Shown here piece by piece: positions 6,662 to 14,484 of a stretch of 64,000 bases of DNA. The DNA comes from Paucibacter sp. TC2R-5 (GTDB taxonomy: Bacteria; Pseudomonadota; Gammaproteobacteria; Burkholderiales; Burkholderiaceae_C). Positions within the stretch are counted from its first letter, which is position 1. Each line of letters starts with the position of its first letter. Under the pieces are notes generated by a model, which saw only the letters and a list, made by a program, of their open reading frames with translations, did not search any database and was not told where the DNA came from. The stretch spans positions 256,804 through 320,803 of the forward strand of contig NZ_JAJIRQ010000004.1 of the NCBI RefSeq assembly GCF_025717605.1. The letters are read 5' to 3'. The position numbers and the translations under genes are program-made.

Positions 6662-8452
6662 ATGCCGATCTACAACCCCCCACTGCGCGACATGCAATTT
6701 GTGATGCACGAAGTGCTGAACGTGGTCGACGAGCTCAAAATGCTGCCGGCGCATGCCGACATCGACGCCGACACCATCAACGCGGTACTGGAAGAGGGCG
6801 GCAAGTTCGCCGCTGAGGTGCTGGCACCGCTAAATCTGAGTGGTGACTCCGAAGGTTGCAAACTGGACAAGGCCACCCATGAGGTGACCCCGCCCAAGGG
6901 CTTCAAGGAAGCCTATGCCAAGTATGTCGAGGGCGGCTGGCCGGCGCTGGGTTGTGACCCCGAATACGGCGGCCAAGGCCTGCCGCTGGTGGTCAATCAG
7001 TCTTTTTACGAGATGATGAACTCGGCCAACCAGGCCTGGACCATGTACCCGGGTCTGAGCCACGGCGCCTACGAATGCCTGCATGCCCATGGCACGCCAG
7101 AGCAAAAGGCGATCTATCTGCCCAAGCTGACCAGCGGTGAGTGGACCGGCACCATGTGCCTGACCGAGCCGCATTGCGGCACCGATTTGGGCATGCTGCG
7201 CAGCAAGGCCCAGCCGCAGGCGGATGGCACATACAAGATCAGCGGCGCCAAGATCTTCATCTCGGCCGGTGAGCATGACATGGTCGAGAACATCGTCCAC
7301 TTGGTGCTGGCCCGCCTGCCCGACGCACCGGAAGGCTCCAAAGGCATTTCGCTCTTCATCGTGCCGAAGTTTTTGGTCAATGCCGATGGCAGCATCGGTG
7401 CTCGCAACGGTATCTTCTGCGCCGGCCTTGAGCACAAGATGGGCATCCACGCCAACTCGACCTGCCAGATGGTCTTGGAAGACGCTGTCGGCACCTTGGT
7501 CGGTCAGCCCAACAAGGGCCTGGCGGCGATGTTCGTGATGATGAACGCGGCCCGCCTCGGTGTGGGTAACCAGTCACTCGGACTGACCGAAGTGGCTTAT
7601 CAAAATGCCGCCGCCTACGCCAAGGATCGCATCCAGATGCGCGCGCTGAGCGGGCCAAAGTCGCCCGAGAAGGCGGCCGACTCAATCATCGTGCACCCCG
7701 ATGTGCGCAAGATGCTGCTGACCGCGCGTGCCTACGCCGAAGGCGGCCGTGCGCTTGCCATCTATGTGGCCATGACGCTGGACCGCGCGATCAGCTCGGA
7801 CGATGAAGACGAGCGCAAGGAAGCCGAGGCCGAAGTCTCGCTGCTGACGCCCATCATCAAGGCCTTCATCACCGACAACGGCTGGATCGCCACCTCGAAT
7901 TGCATGCAGGTGTTCGGCGGCCACGGCTATATCCACGAGTGGGGCATGGAGCAGTTCGTGCGCGACTCGCGCATCAATATGCTGTACGAGGGCACCAACA
8001 CCATCCAGTCGCTGGACCTGCTGGGTCGCAAGGTGCTGGGCGATAACGGCGCCAAGCTGCGCAAGTTCGGCGCCAAGATTGCCGCTTTTGTTGAAGCCGA
8101 GGGCACCAATGAGGCGATGCAGGAGTTCATCAATCCGCTGGCCGACTTGGGCGACAAGGTCACCAAGCTGACGACCGAAATCGGCATGAAGGCCTTCGCC
8201 AACCCGGATGAAGTCGGCGCCGCAGCGGTGGACTATCTGCGCGTCGTGGGTCACCTGACTTTTGCCTACTTCTGGGCCCGCATGGCCAAGGTGGCTTTGG
8301 AAAAACAAGGCAGTGGCGACAAGTTCTATACCGCCAAGCTCTCGACAGCGCGCTTCTATTTTGCGAAGCTGCTGCCCGAGACGGCAATGCTGATTCGCAC
8401 CGCGCGCGCCGGCCTGCCTTCCTTGATGGAAATGGAAGAAGAGTTGTTCTGA
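6662..8452 (+). CDS. Acyl-CoA dehydrogenase (long form, DmdC-like family)
   Basis: 596 residues, the length of the long acyl-CoA dehydrogenases related to DmdC rather than the 380-residue short forms. The N-terminal extension is followed by the FAD/substrate segment TGTMCLTEPHCGTDLG. The beta domain follows, and a C-terminal domain contains QVFGGHGYIHEWGMEQ and LYEGTNTIQ, whose Glu is the usual catalytic base. It should catalyse the first, FAD-dependent step of acyl-CoA beta-oxidation and pass electrons to ETF. GGAG lies upstream of the ATG. It follows the TetR gene and precedes DUF2147 and the fused hydratase/dehydrogenase gene, so it is probably part of one fad operon. Chain-length specificity cannot be read. 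Confidence 0.93.
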   Translation: MPIYNPPLRDMQFVMHEVLNVVDELKMLPAHADIDADTINAVLEEGGKFAAEVLAPLNLSGDSEGCKLDKATHEVTPPKGFKEAYAKYVEGGWPALGCDPEYGGQGLPLVVNQSFYEMMNSANQAWTMYPGLSHGAYECLHAHGTPEQKAIYLPKLTSGEWTGTMCLTEPHCGTDLGMLRSKAQPQADGTYKISGAKIFISAGEHDMVENIVHLVLARLPDAPEGSKGISLFIVPKFLVNADGSIGARNGIFCAGLEHKMGIHANSTCQMVLEDAVGTLVGQPNKGLAAMFVMMNAARLGVGNQSLGLTEVAYQNAAAYAKDRIQMRALSGPKSPEKAADSIIVHPDVRKMLLTARAYAEGGRALAIYVAMTLDRAISSDDEDERKEAEAEVSLLTPIIKAFITDNGWIATSNCMQVFGGHGYIHEWGMEQFVRDSRINMLYEGTNTIQSLDLLGRKVLGDNGAKLRKFGAKIAAFVEAEGTNEAMQEFINPLADLGDKVTKLTTEIGMKAFANPDEVGAAAVDYLRVVGHLTFAYFWARMAKVALEKQGSGDKFYTAKLSTARFYFAKLLPETAMLIRTARAGLPSLMEMEEELF

Positions 8453-8505
8453 TTCGCCAAGGCCTAACAAGCCCCTTTTGAGTTCAAGAAACCATTGGAG
8501 ACACC

Positions 8506-8946
8506 ATGAAATCACTGATTGCTGCTGCTGTTTTGAGCCTTGTTGCCAACGTCGCGATGGCGCAAGCCAACCCGACCGGTTTGTGGAAGACGATTGACGA
8601 TGAAACCAAGGCCGAGAAGTCCCTGGTGCGTGTCAGCGAGACAGGTGGCGTGTTTACTGCCGTGATCGAAAAGCTGCTGGACCCCGCCAAGGCTGAGGCC
8701 AAGTGCGACAAGTGCAGCGATGATCGCAAGGACAAGCCTGTCATGGGCATGACGATTTTGCGTGACGTCAAAAAGAGCAGCAGCGACAGTGATCTGTGGG
8801 ATGGTGGTGACATCCTCGATCCCAATAATGGCAAGGTCTACAAGGTGCGCCTGAAGCCGGTGGATGGCGGCAAGAAGATGGAAGTGCGTGGCTATATCGG
8901 CATGCCGATGTTGGGCCGCACGCAAACCTGGATTCGCGTCGAGTAA
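8506..8946 (+). CDS. DUF2147 secreted protein
   Basis: 146 residues with a signal peptide ending at AMA/QA. The mature part has the DUF2147 pattern: NPTGLWKTIDDET near the start, CDKCSDDRKDKPVMGM in the middle, GGDILDPNNGK, and RGYIGMPMLGRTQTW at the end. The fold is a small periplasmic beta-barrel of unknown function. It sits between two beta-oxidation genes, with GGAGACACC in front of its start, so it is probably co-transcribed with them. This hints at an envelope or lipid-related role, but nothing in the sequence proves it. Confidence 0.9.
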   Translation: MKSLIAAAVLSLVANVAMAQANPTGLWKTIDDETKAEKSLVRVSETGGVFTAVIEKLLDPAKAEAKCDKCSDDRKDKPVMGMTILRDVKKSSSDSDLWDGGDILDPNNGKVYKVRLKPVDGGKKMEVRGYIGMPMLGRTQTWIRVE

Positions 8947-9005
8947 GGCTTGGGTTTTTGACGAGTCCTGCGGGGCTCGTTATCCGTATTTGTCAGGAGA
9001 ATTCT

Positions 9006-11402
9006 GTGAGTCGTTTTCAAGTTCGTAAAGTCGCCGTGCTCGGCGCTGGCGTGATGGGCGCGCAAATCGCCGCCCATCTGGTCAACCTCAAAGTCCCGGT
9101 GATCCTGTTTGATCTGCCGGCCAAAGAAGGTGCCAAGAATGGCATCGTCACCAAGGCCATCGAAGGCCTGAAGAAACTCAAGCCCGCGCCGCTGGGCGTG
9201 GTTGAAGACGCCGCGCTTATCCAGGCCGCCAATTACGAAGAGCATCTGGCGCTGCTGGGCGAGTGCGATCTGATCATCGAGGCGATTGCCGAGCGCATGG
9301 ACTGGAAGCTTGATCTCTACAAGAAGATCGCTCCTTTCGTTGCCGGCCACGCCATCGTCGCCTCCAACACCTCGGGCCTGTCGATCACCAAGCTGGCCGA
9401 AGCGCTGCCGGAAGAAATCAAGCCGCGTTTTTGCGGCATCCATTTCTTCAACCCACCGCGCTATATGTACTTGGTCGAGTTGATCAATACGCCGACGACA
9501 TTGCCGGCCGTGATCGATCAGTTGGAGTCCTTCGTGACTTCGGGTCTGGGCAAGGGCGTTGTGCGCGCCAATGACACACCTAACTTCGTCGCCAATCGGG
9601 TCGGTATCGCCGGCATGATGGCCACGATGATCGAGGCCGAGAAGTTTGGCTTGAGCGTCGATCTGGTTGACGACCTGACCGGCAAGAAGCTCGGTCGCGC
9701 GTCCAGCGGCACCTTCCGCACGGCGGACGTGGTGGGCCTGGACACGATGGCCCATGTCGTCAAGACCATGCAAGAGAATCTGAAGGATGACCCCTTCTAT
9801 TCGACTTATGCGACCCCGGCCGTGCTGGCCGGTTTGATCGAGAAGGGTGCTTTGGGTCAGAAGACCGGTGCGGGCTTCTACAAAAAGGTCGGCAAAGACA
9901 TCATGCGTCTGGACGGCGCAACCGGTGAATACGTCGCCGGCGGCAAAAAGGCCGACGAGATCGTCGCCCGCATGCTCAAGAAGCCCGCCGCCGACCGCAT
10001 CAAGCTGCTGCGCGAATCGACCAATCCACAGGCCCAGTTCCTGTGGGCCATCCTGCGCGACAGCTTTCACTACTGTGCCGTGCACCTGGACACCGTGGCC
10101 GACACCGCCCGCGAGATCGACTTCGCGATGCGCTGGGGCTTCGGTTCGTCCCAAGGGCCGTTCGAACTCTGGCAACAAGCCGGCTGGAAGCAAGTGGCCG
10201 AGTGGGTGGCTGAAGACATCGCCGCCGGCAAGACCTTGTCCAGCGCTGCGCTGCCAGCCTGGGTGACTGAAGGACCTGTGGCCGACAACGGCGGCGTGCA
10301 CAGCGCCGCCGGTTCCTGGAGTGCGGCCGAGGGTAAATTCAAGCCCCGCACCGAGTTGCCGGTGTATCAGCGTCAAGCTTTCCCCGAGGCCTTGTTCGGC
10401 GAAGGTTCTGTTGACGCATTGAAGGCCGGTACCGAGCTGTTCAAGAACGAAGAGCTGCGTGTCTGGACCTTGGACAACGAGGTTGTGATCGCTTCGATCA
10501 CCGCCAAGTTGCACCTGATCAGCCCGACCGTGACCGAAGGTTTGTTGAAGGCTGTCGAAATCGCCGAAGCCGGCTACAAGGGCTTGGTGATCTGGTCGCC
10601 GGACGATGTGTTCTCGGCCGGCGCCAACCTTGAAGCGCTGATGCCTGTCTTCATGAAGTCGGGCGCCAAGGGCATCGCTCCGGAAGAGAAGAAGCTGCAA
10701 GACGCAATGCTGCGCATCCGCTATGCGAGCGTGCCGGTGGTGGCCGCGATGCGCGGCCTGGCGTTGGGCGGCGGCTGCGAGTTGGCTGTGCATTGCGCAC
10801 GCCGTGTCGCGCATATGGAGAGTTATGTCGGTCTGGTCGAAGTTGGCGTTGGGCTCATCCCCGGCGCCGGCGGCCTGACCTATATCGCTCGCCGTGCGGC
10901 CGAGATGGCAGCGGCCGGCAATGCCAATGCCGACATCTTCGCCTTCCTGAAAGACGGCTTCACGACCGCCGCCACGGCCAAGGTCGCGACCTCGGCATTG
11001 GAAGCACGCAAGAACGGTTTCTTGCTCGACAGCGATGTGATCGTGCCGAACAAGGACGAGTTGCTGCATGTCGCCACGGCACAAGTCAAGGCGATGGCCG
11101 AGTCCGGCTACCGCGCGCCGCTGCGGGCGCTGTTCCCGGTCGCGGGCCGCTCCGGCATCGCCACCATCAAGGGCCAGTTGGCCAATATGCGTGACGGTGG
11201 TTTCATCAGCGCACATGACTTCTACCTCGCCAGCCTGATCGCCGATGTGGTCTGCGGCGGCGCGGTCGAGGCCGGCTCGCTGGTGTCCGAGGAGTATTTG
11301 ATGTCGCTGGAGCGCAAGCATTTCTGCAGCTTGCTGGAGCACCCCAAGACGCAAGAGCGAATCATGGGCATGTTGCAAACCGGCAAGCCAGTTCGCAACT
11401 AA
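9006..11402 (+). CDS. 3-Hydroxyacyl-CoA dehydrogenase / enoyl-CoA hydratase fusion (FadN-like order)
   Basis: 798 residues. The N-terminal half is the NAD-dependent 3-hydroxyacyl-CoA dehydrogenase, with GAGVMGAQIAAHL as the nucleotide loop and IHFFNPPRYMYLVE nearby. The C-terminal third is a crotonase domain with VFSAGANLEAL and ALGGGCELAVH for the oxyanion hole. The dehydrogenase-first order is that of Bacillus FadN, not E. coli FadB. It should hydrate enoyl-CoA and oxidise the product to 3-ketoacyl-CoA, handing it to the thiolase downstream. The GTG start was chosen for AGGAGA five bases upstream; the frame is open 16 codons further but without a ribosome site. It is followed by a strong hairpin. 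Confidence 0.93.
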   Translation: MSRFQVRKVAVLGAGVMGAQIAAHLVNLKVPVILFDLPAKEGAKNGIVTKAIEGLKKLKPAPLGVVEDAALIQAANYEEHLALLGECDLIIEAIAERMDWKLDLYKKIAPFVAGHAIVASNTSGLSITKLAEALPEEIKPRFCGIHFFNPPRYMYLVELINTPTTLPAVIDQLESFVTSGLGKGVVRANDTPNFVANRVGIAGMMATMIEAEKFGLSVDLVDDLTGKKLGRASSGTFRTADVVGLDTMAHVVKTMQENLKDDPFYSTYATPAVLAGLIEKGALGQKTGAGFYKKVGKDIMRLDGATGEYVAGGKKADEIVARMLKKPAADRIKLLRESTNPQAQFLWAILRDSFHYCAVHLDTVADTAREIDFAMRWGFGSSQGPFELWQQAGWKQVAEWVAEDIAAGKTLSSAALPAWVTEGPVADNGGVHSAAGSWSAAEGKFKPRTELPVYQRQAFPEALFGEGSVDALKAGTELFKNEELRVWTLDNEVVIASITAKLHLISPTVTEGLLKAVEIAEAGYKGLVIWSPDDVFSAGANLEALMPVFMKSGAKGIAPEEKKLQDAMLRIRYASVPVVAAMRGLALGGGCELAVHCARRVAHMESYVGLVEVGVGLIPGAGGLTYIARRAAEMAAAGNANADIFAFLKDGFTTAATAKVATSALEARKNGFLLDSDVIVPNKDELLHVATAQVKAMAESGYRAPLRALFPVAGRSGIATIKGQLANMRDGGFISAHDFYLASLIADVVCGGAVEAGSLVSEEYLMSLERKHFCSLLEHPKTQERIMGMLQTGKPVRN

Positions 11403-11412
11403 CGGCTTCATG

Positions 11413-11439
11413 TGACGGGGCTCGGATAGCCCCGTCACC
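11413..11439 (+). other. Perfect hairpin between the hydratase/dehydrogenase and thiolase genes
   Basis: GTGACGGGGCT and AGCCCCGTCAC form an 11-base stem around a five-base loop, 10 bases after the upstream stop codon and 29 bases before the thiolase start. There is no T-run, so it is more likely an mRNA stability or processing element than a terminator. Confidence 0.55.
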
Positions 11440-11468
11440 TACCGATCAAGAGAATTGGAAAGAACATC

Positions 11469-12683
11469 ATGAGCAAGCAAGTTCAAGAAGCGTATATCTG
11501 CGCCGCCACCCGTCTGCCTATCGGCAAGTCGGGCCGGGGCTATTACAAAAACACCCGTCCGGACGAAATGCTGGCGCGCGTCATTCAAGCCGCCTTGGCA
11601 CAAGTGCCGGGGCTCGATCCGTCCGCCATCGAGGATGCCATCGTCGGCTGCTCCTTCCCCGAAGGCGAGCAGGGCATGAATATCGCCCGCGTTGGCGCGG
11701 TGCTGGCCGGCCTGCCCAACACGGTCGGCGGCGTCACCGTCAATCGCTACTGCGCATCGGGCATCACTGCCTTGCAAATGGCCGCCGACCGCATCCGCGT
11801 CGGTGAGGCCGAGGTGATGATCGCCGCCGGCGTCGAGTCGATGAGCATGGTGCCCATGGGCGGCTACAAGCCTTCCCTGTCGCCCGCCATCTTCGAGCGT
11901 GACGAAAACCTGGGCCTGGCTTACGGCATGGGCCTGACGGCCGAGAAGGTCGCTCAGCAGTGGAAGATCAGCCGCGAAGCGCAAGACGAATTTGCGCTGC
12001 AATCGCATCTGCGTGCTTTGGCCGCGATCGAATCTGGCGCCTTCAAGGACGAGATGACGCCGTTCGAGATCATCGAGCGCCTGCCCAATTTGCTGGACGG
12101 CTCCATCAACGAGCGTCGCCGCATGGTCGAGATCGACGAAGGCCCACGCCGGGACACCACGCTGGAAGGCCTGGCCAAGCTGCGCGCGGTGTTCGCCGCC
12201 AAGGGTTCAGTCACCGCCGGCAACAGCTCGCAGACCTCGGACGGTTCCGGCGCCTTGATCGTTGCGTCTGAAGCCGCCGTCAAGCGCTTCGGCCTGACAC
12301 CGTTGGCTCGCTTCGTTAGCTTCGCAGTGCGTGGCGTGCCGCCCGAGATCATGGGCATTGGCCCGATCGAGGCCATCCCTGCGGCCTTGAAGTTGGCCGG
12401 CCTGAAGGCTCAGGACCTGGGCTGGATCGAGTTGAACGAAGCTTTTGCCGCGCAGTCGCTGGCCGTCTTGAATGACCTCGACAGCAAGGGCATCGTGCTC
12501 GACCGTAGCAAGGTGAACCCGAACGGCGGCGCGATCGCCTTGGGTCACCCGCTGGGCGCCACCGGCGCCATCCGTGCCGCCTCGGTGATTCACGGCCTGC
12601 GCCGCACCGGCCAGAAGTACGGCATGGTGACGATGTGCGTCGGCGCCGGTCAAGGTGCTGCTGGCATCATTGAAAGGCTCTGA
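11469..12683 (+). CDS. fadA: Acetyl-CoA C-acyltransferase (beta-ketothiolase)
   Basis: 404 residues with all thiolase signatures. The nucleophile Cys95 lies in NRYCASGITALQ, the His in GGAIALGHPLGATGA, and the second Cys in MVTMCVGAGQGA near the end. It should cleave 3-ketoacyl-CoA with CoA to give acetyl-CoA and a shortened acyl-CoA, completing the cycle with the upstream fused enzyme. The hairpin at 11413-11439 lies just upstream. The stop codon is one base before the next start, so the DUF1569 gene is almost certainly in the same transcript. A biosynthetic thiolase is less likely given the partners. Confidence 0.94.
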   Translation: MSKQVQEAYICAATRLPIGKSGRGYYKNTRPDEMLARVIQAALAQVPGLDPSAIEDAIVGCSFPEGEQGMNIARVGAVLAGLPNTVGGVTVNRYCASGITALQMAADRIRVGEAEVMIAAGVESMSMVPMGGYKPSLSPAIFERDENLGLAYGMGLTAEKVAQQWKISREAQDEFALQSHLRALAAIESGAFKDEMTPFEIIERLPNLLDGSINERRRMVEIDEGPRRDTTLEGLAKLRAVFAAKGSVTAGNSSQTSDGSGALIVASEAAVKRFGLTPLARFVSFAVRGVPPEIMGIGPIEAIPAALKLAGLKAQDLGWIELNEAFAAQSLAVLNDLDSKGIVLDRSKVNPNGGAIALGHPLGATGAIRAASVIHGLRRTGQKYGMVTMCVGAGQGAAGIIERL

Positions 12684-12684
12684 C

Positions 12685-13215
12685 ATGGCAAACCGGCGAA
12701 CGGTTCTGCGCGGCGCAGTTGTGCTGGCCGCGCCGGCAATGCTCGCCGGTTGCCAGGGCGACCTCAACCCCGCCTTTGCGACCTGGAAGCAGGCGCGCAA
12801 GGCGGTGTTCGAGTTGCTGTTCAGCCCGCCCAAGGTGCAGGACAACGCCTGGACGCTGGCGCAGCTGCTGCAGCATCTGGCGCAAAGCATTGAGTTCTCC
12901 ATCAGCGGATTCCCCGAGCTGAAACCGGCTTGGTTCCGCTCCAGCGTGGGTGCTGCGGCCTGGGCCTTGTTCAATGCCCGCGGCAAGATGTCGCACAGCT
13001 TGGATGAGCCGATTCCCGGCGCGCCGGCGCTGGACGGCGAGCGCAGCCTGAAGTCCTCGGTGCAGCGCCTGCTTGATGCGATGGATGCGTTCGCGGCGCA
13101 CAAGGGCCCATTGGCACCGCATTTCGCCTATGGTCCGCTGAGTCGCGAAGAATATGAGCGGGCACACCTGATGCATCTGGCCAATCACTGGCAACAACTT
13201 GTCCGCGCCGCTTGA
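12685..13215 (+). CDS. DUF1569 (DinB-like) protein with twin-arginine lipoprotein signal
   Basis: 176 residues. The start has Arg4-Arg5 followed by a hydrophobic stretch and the lipobox LAGC (Cys23). It therefore looks like a Tat-exported lipoprotein. The body has the DUF1569 pattern, including HFAYGPLSREEYERAHLMHLANHWQQL-like spacing near the C-terminus; that family belongs to the DinB four-helix fold. Function is unknown. It begins one base after the fadA stop, and a GAAAGG ribosome site lies inside the end of fadA. Why a beta-oxidation operon carries an exported DinB-like protein is not clear. Confidence 0.85.
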   Translation: MANRRTVLRGAVVLAAPAMLAGCQGDLNPAFATWKQARKAVFELLFSPPKVQDNAWTLAQLLQHLAQSIEFSISGFPELKPAWFRSSVGAAAWALFNARGKMSHSLDEPIPGAPALDGERSLKSSVQRLLDAMDAFAAHKGPLAPHFAYGPLSREEYERAHLMHLANHWQQLVRAA

Positions 13216-13255
13216 ATTGCTGCGTCACAATCCCACGAAATTTGGAGACTGCCCC

Positions 13256-14020
13256 ATGAGCATCAAAACCGCCATCGTCAACGGTGTGGCCACGATCGAG
13301 ATCGCCCGCCCCGAAAAGAAAAACGCCCTGACCCGCGTGATGTACCAGGAGATGGCCGATGCGCTGATCGCTGCCAACACCGACAAGACGGTGCGCGCGG
13401 TCTTGATCCAGGGTCAGCCCACGGTCTTCACCTCCGGCAATGACATCGAAGACTTCATGAGCAGCCCGCCGCGCGATGAAGACGCGCCGGTGTTTCAGTT
13501 CATGCGCGCGCTGCTGGGTTGCGAGAAGCCAGTGATTGCGGCCGTCAACGGCGCGGCGATTGGCATCGGCACCACCATGCTCTTGCATTGCGACTTTGTT
13601 TATGTGGCCGACGATTCGCGCCTGGCCATGCCTTTTGTGGGCTTGGGCCTGGTGCCCGAGTTCGGCTCCAGCCTGATCGTGCCCAGCTTGATGGGTCACG
13701 CCAAGGCGGCCGAAAAGTTATTGCTCGGTGACCCCTTCACCGGCGCCGACGCCGTGGAATGCGGCATCGCCAATGGCGTTCTGGCAGCCGGCGAAGTGGT
13801 GGCTTATGCACGCCGCGTGGCCGAGCGCTTCAATGCCTTGGCACCGAGTGCTGTGCGCGAAAGCAAGCGCCTGATGCGCCGCCACAGCGCCGCGCAGGTG
13901 ATCGAAACGATCAAGGTCGAGGCCGAGATTTTTGGCGCCCGCCTGCGTTCACCCGAGGCGATGGAGGCGTTTCAGGCCTTCTTCCAGAAGCGCCAGCCGG
14001 ACTTCACGAAGTTTGATTGA
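13256..14020 (+). CDS. Enoyl-CoA hydratase/isomerase family protein
   Basis: 254 residues, a stand-alone crotonase. Oxyanion-hole segments are seen as TSGNDIEDF (about residues 63-71) and AAVNGAAIGIGTTMLLHCD. The acidic residue in VPEFGSS sits where hydratases or isomerases place a catalytic Glu. It could be an enoyl-CoA hydratase or a delta3-delta2-enoyl-CoA isomerase for unsaturated acids; the sequence alone does not decide. GGAG lies about nine bases before the ATG. It is the last forward gene of the fad group, and its last 17 bases overlap the convergent thioesterase gene. Confidence 0.9.
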   Translation: MSIKTAIVNGVATIEIARPEKKNALTRVMYQEMADALIAANTDKTVRAVLIQGQPTVFTSGNDIEDFMSSPPRDEDAPVFQFMRALLGCEKPVIAAVNGAAIGIGTTMLLHCDFVYVADDSRLAMPFVGLGLVPEFGSSLIVPSLMGHAKAAEKLLLGDPFTGADAVECGIANGVLAAGEVVAYARRVAERFNALAPSAVRESKRLMRRHSAAQVIETIKVEAEIFGARLRSPEAMEAFQAFFQKRQPDFTKFD

Positions 14021-14423
14021 ACTGACGCGGCTTGCCCGTGTTGTCGATCGCAACAAAGGTCAGCTGCGCCTCGGTCACCTTGACCACTTCTGGATTCGCC
14101 GGGTTGCGCTCGGCCATCACCTCGACCTGCACGGTGATCGAGGTGCGCCCGACGCGCACGATTTGTGAATAGAAGGACAGCAAGTCGCCGATCGACACCG
14201 GCTGCTTGAACAAGAACTCCTTCACCGCCACGGTCGCTACGCGCCCTTTGGACAGTCGGGCCGGTAAGACCGAGCCGGCGATGTCCACCTGCGCCATGAT
14301 CCAGCCGCCAAAAACATCGCCGTTGTGATTGGCGTCGGCCGGCATGGGCATCACGCGCAAGACCAATTCACGCGGGTAGGGGCTTGTTGCCTCGGGGCTT
14401 GCTGGGGTGCTCGTATCGGTCAT
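14004..14423 (-). CDS. Acyl-CoA thioesterase, hotdog fold (YciA type)
   Basis: 139 residues. The hotdog motif DANHNGDVFGGWIMAQVDIAG near residues 27-47 is the acyl-CoA thioesterase signature with the catalytic Asp at its end. It should hydrolyse acyl-CoA to free acid and CoA and so balance the pools of the neighbouring beta-oxidation enzymes. The ATG at 14423 was chosen for its AGGAACC ribosome site; 13 more in-frame codons upstream lack one. It runs against the enoyl-CoA hydratase gene and overlaps its end, and its 5' region faces the ABC exporter gene. Confidence 0.9.
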   Translation of the reverse strand: MTDTSTPASPEATSPYPRELVLRVMPMPADANHNGDVFGGWIMAQVDIAGSVLPARLSKGRVATVAVKEFLFKQPVSIGDLLSFYSQIVRVGRTSITVQVEVMAERNPANPEVVKVTEAQLTFVAIDNTGKPRQFNQTS

Positions 14424-14484
14424 GGTGGTTCCTGAGAGAATTGCCTTGCCATTCTCGGCCACAGCTCAAGAATTAAAACAACAC

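Noticed and set aside
8892-11438. An 848-codon open frame on the minus strand opposite the fused hydratase/dehydrogenase gene
   Set aside because: It mirrors a well-supported gene; in GC-rich DNA the antisense frame is often open. The translation has no recognisable domain and is rich in His, Gln and Gly typical of shadows.
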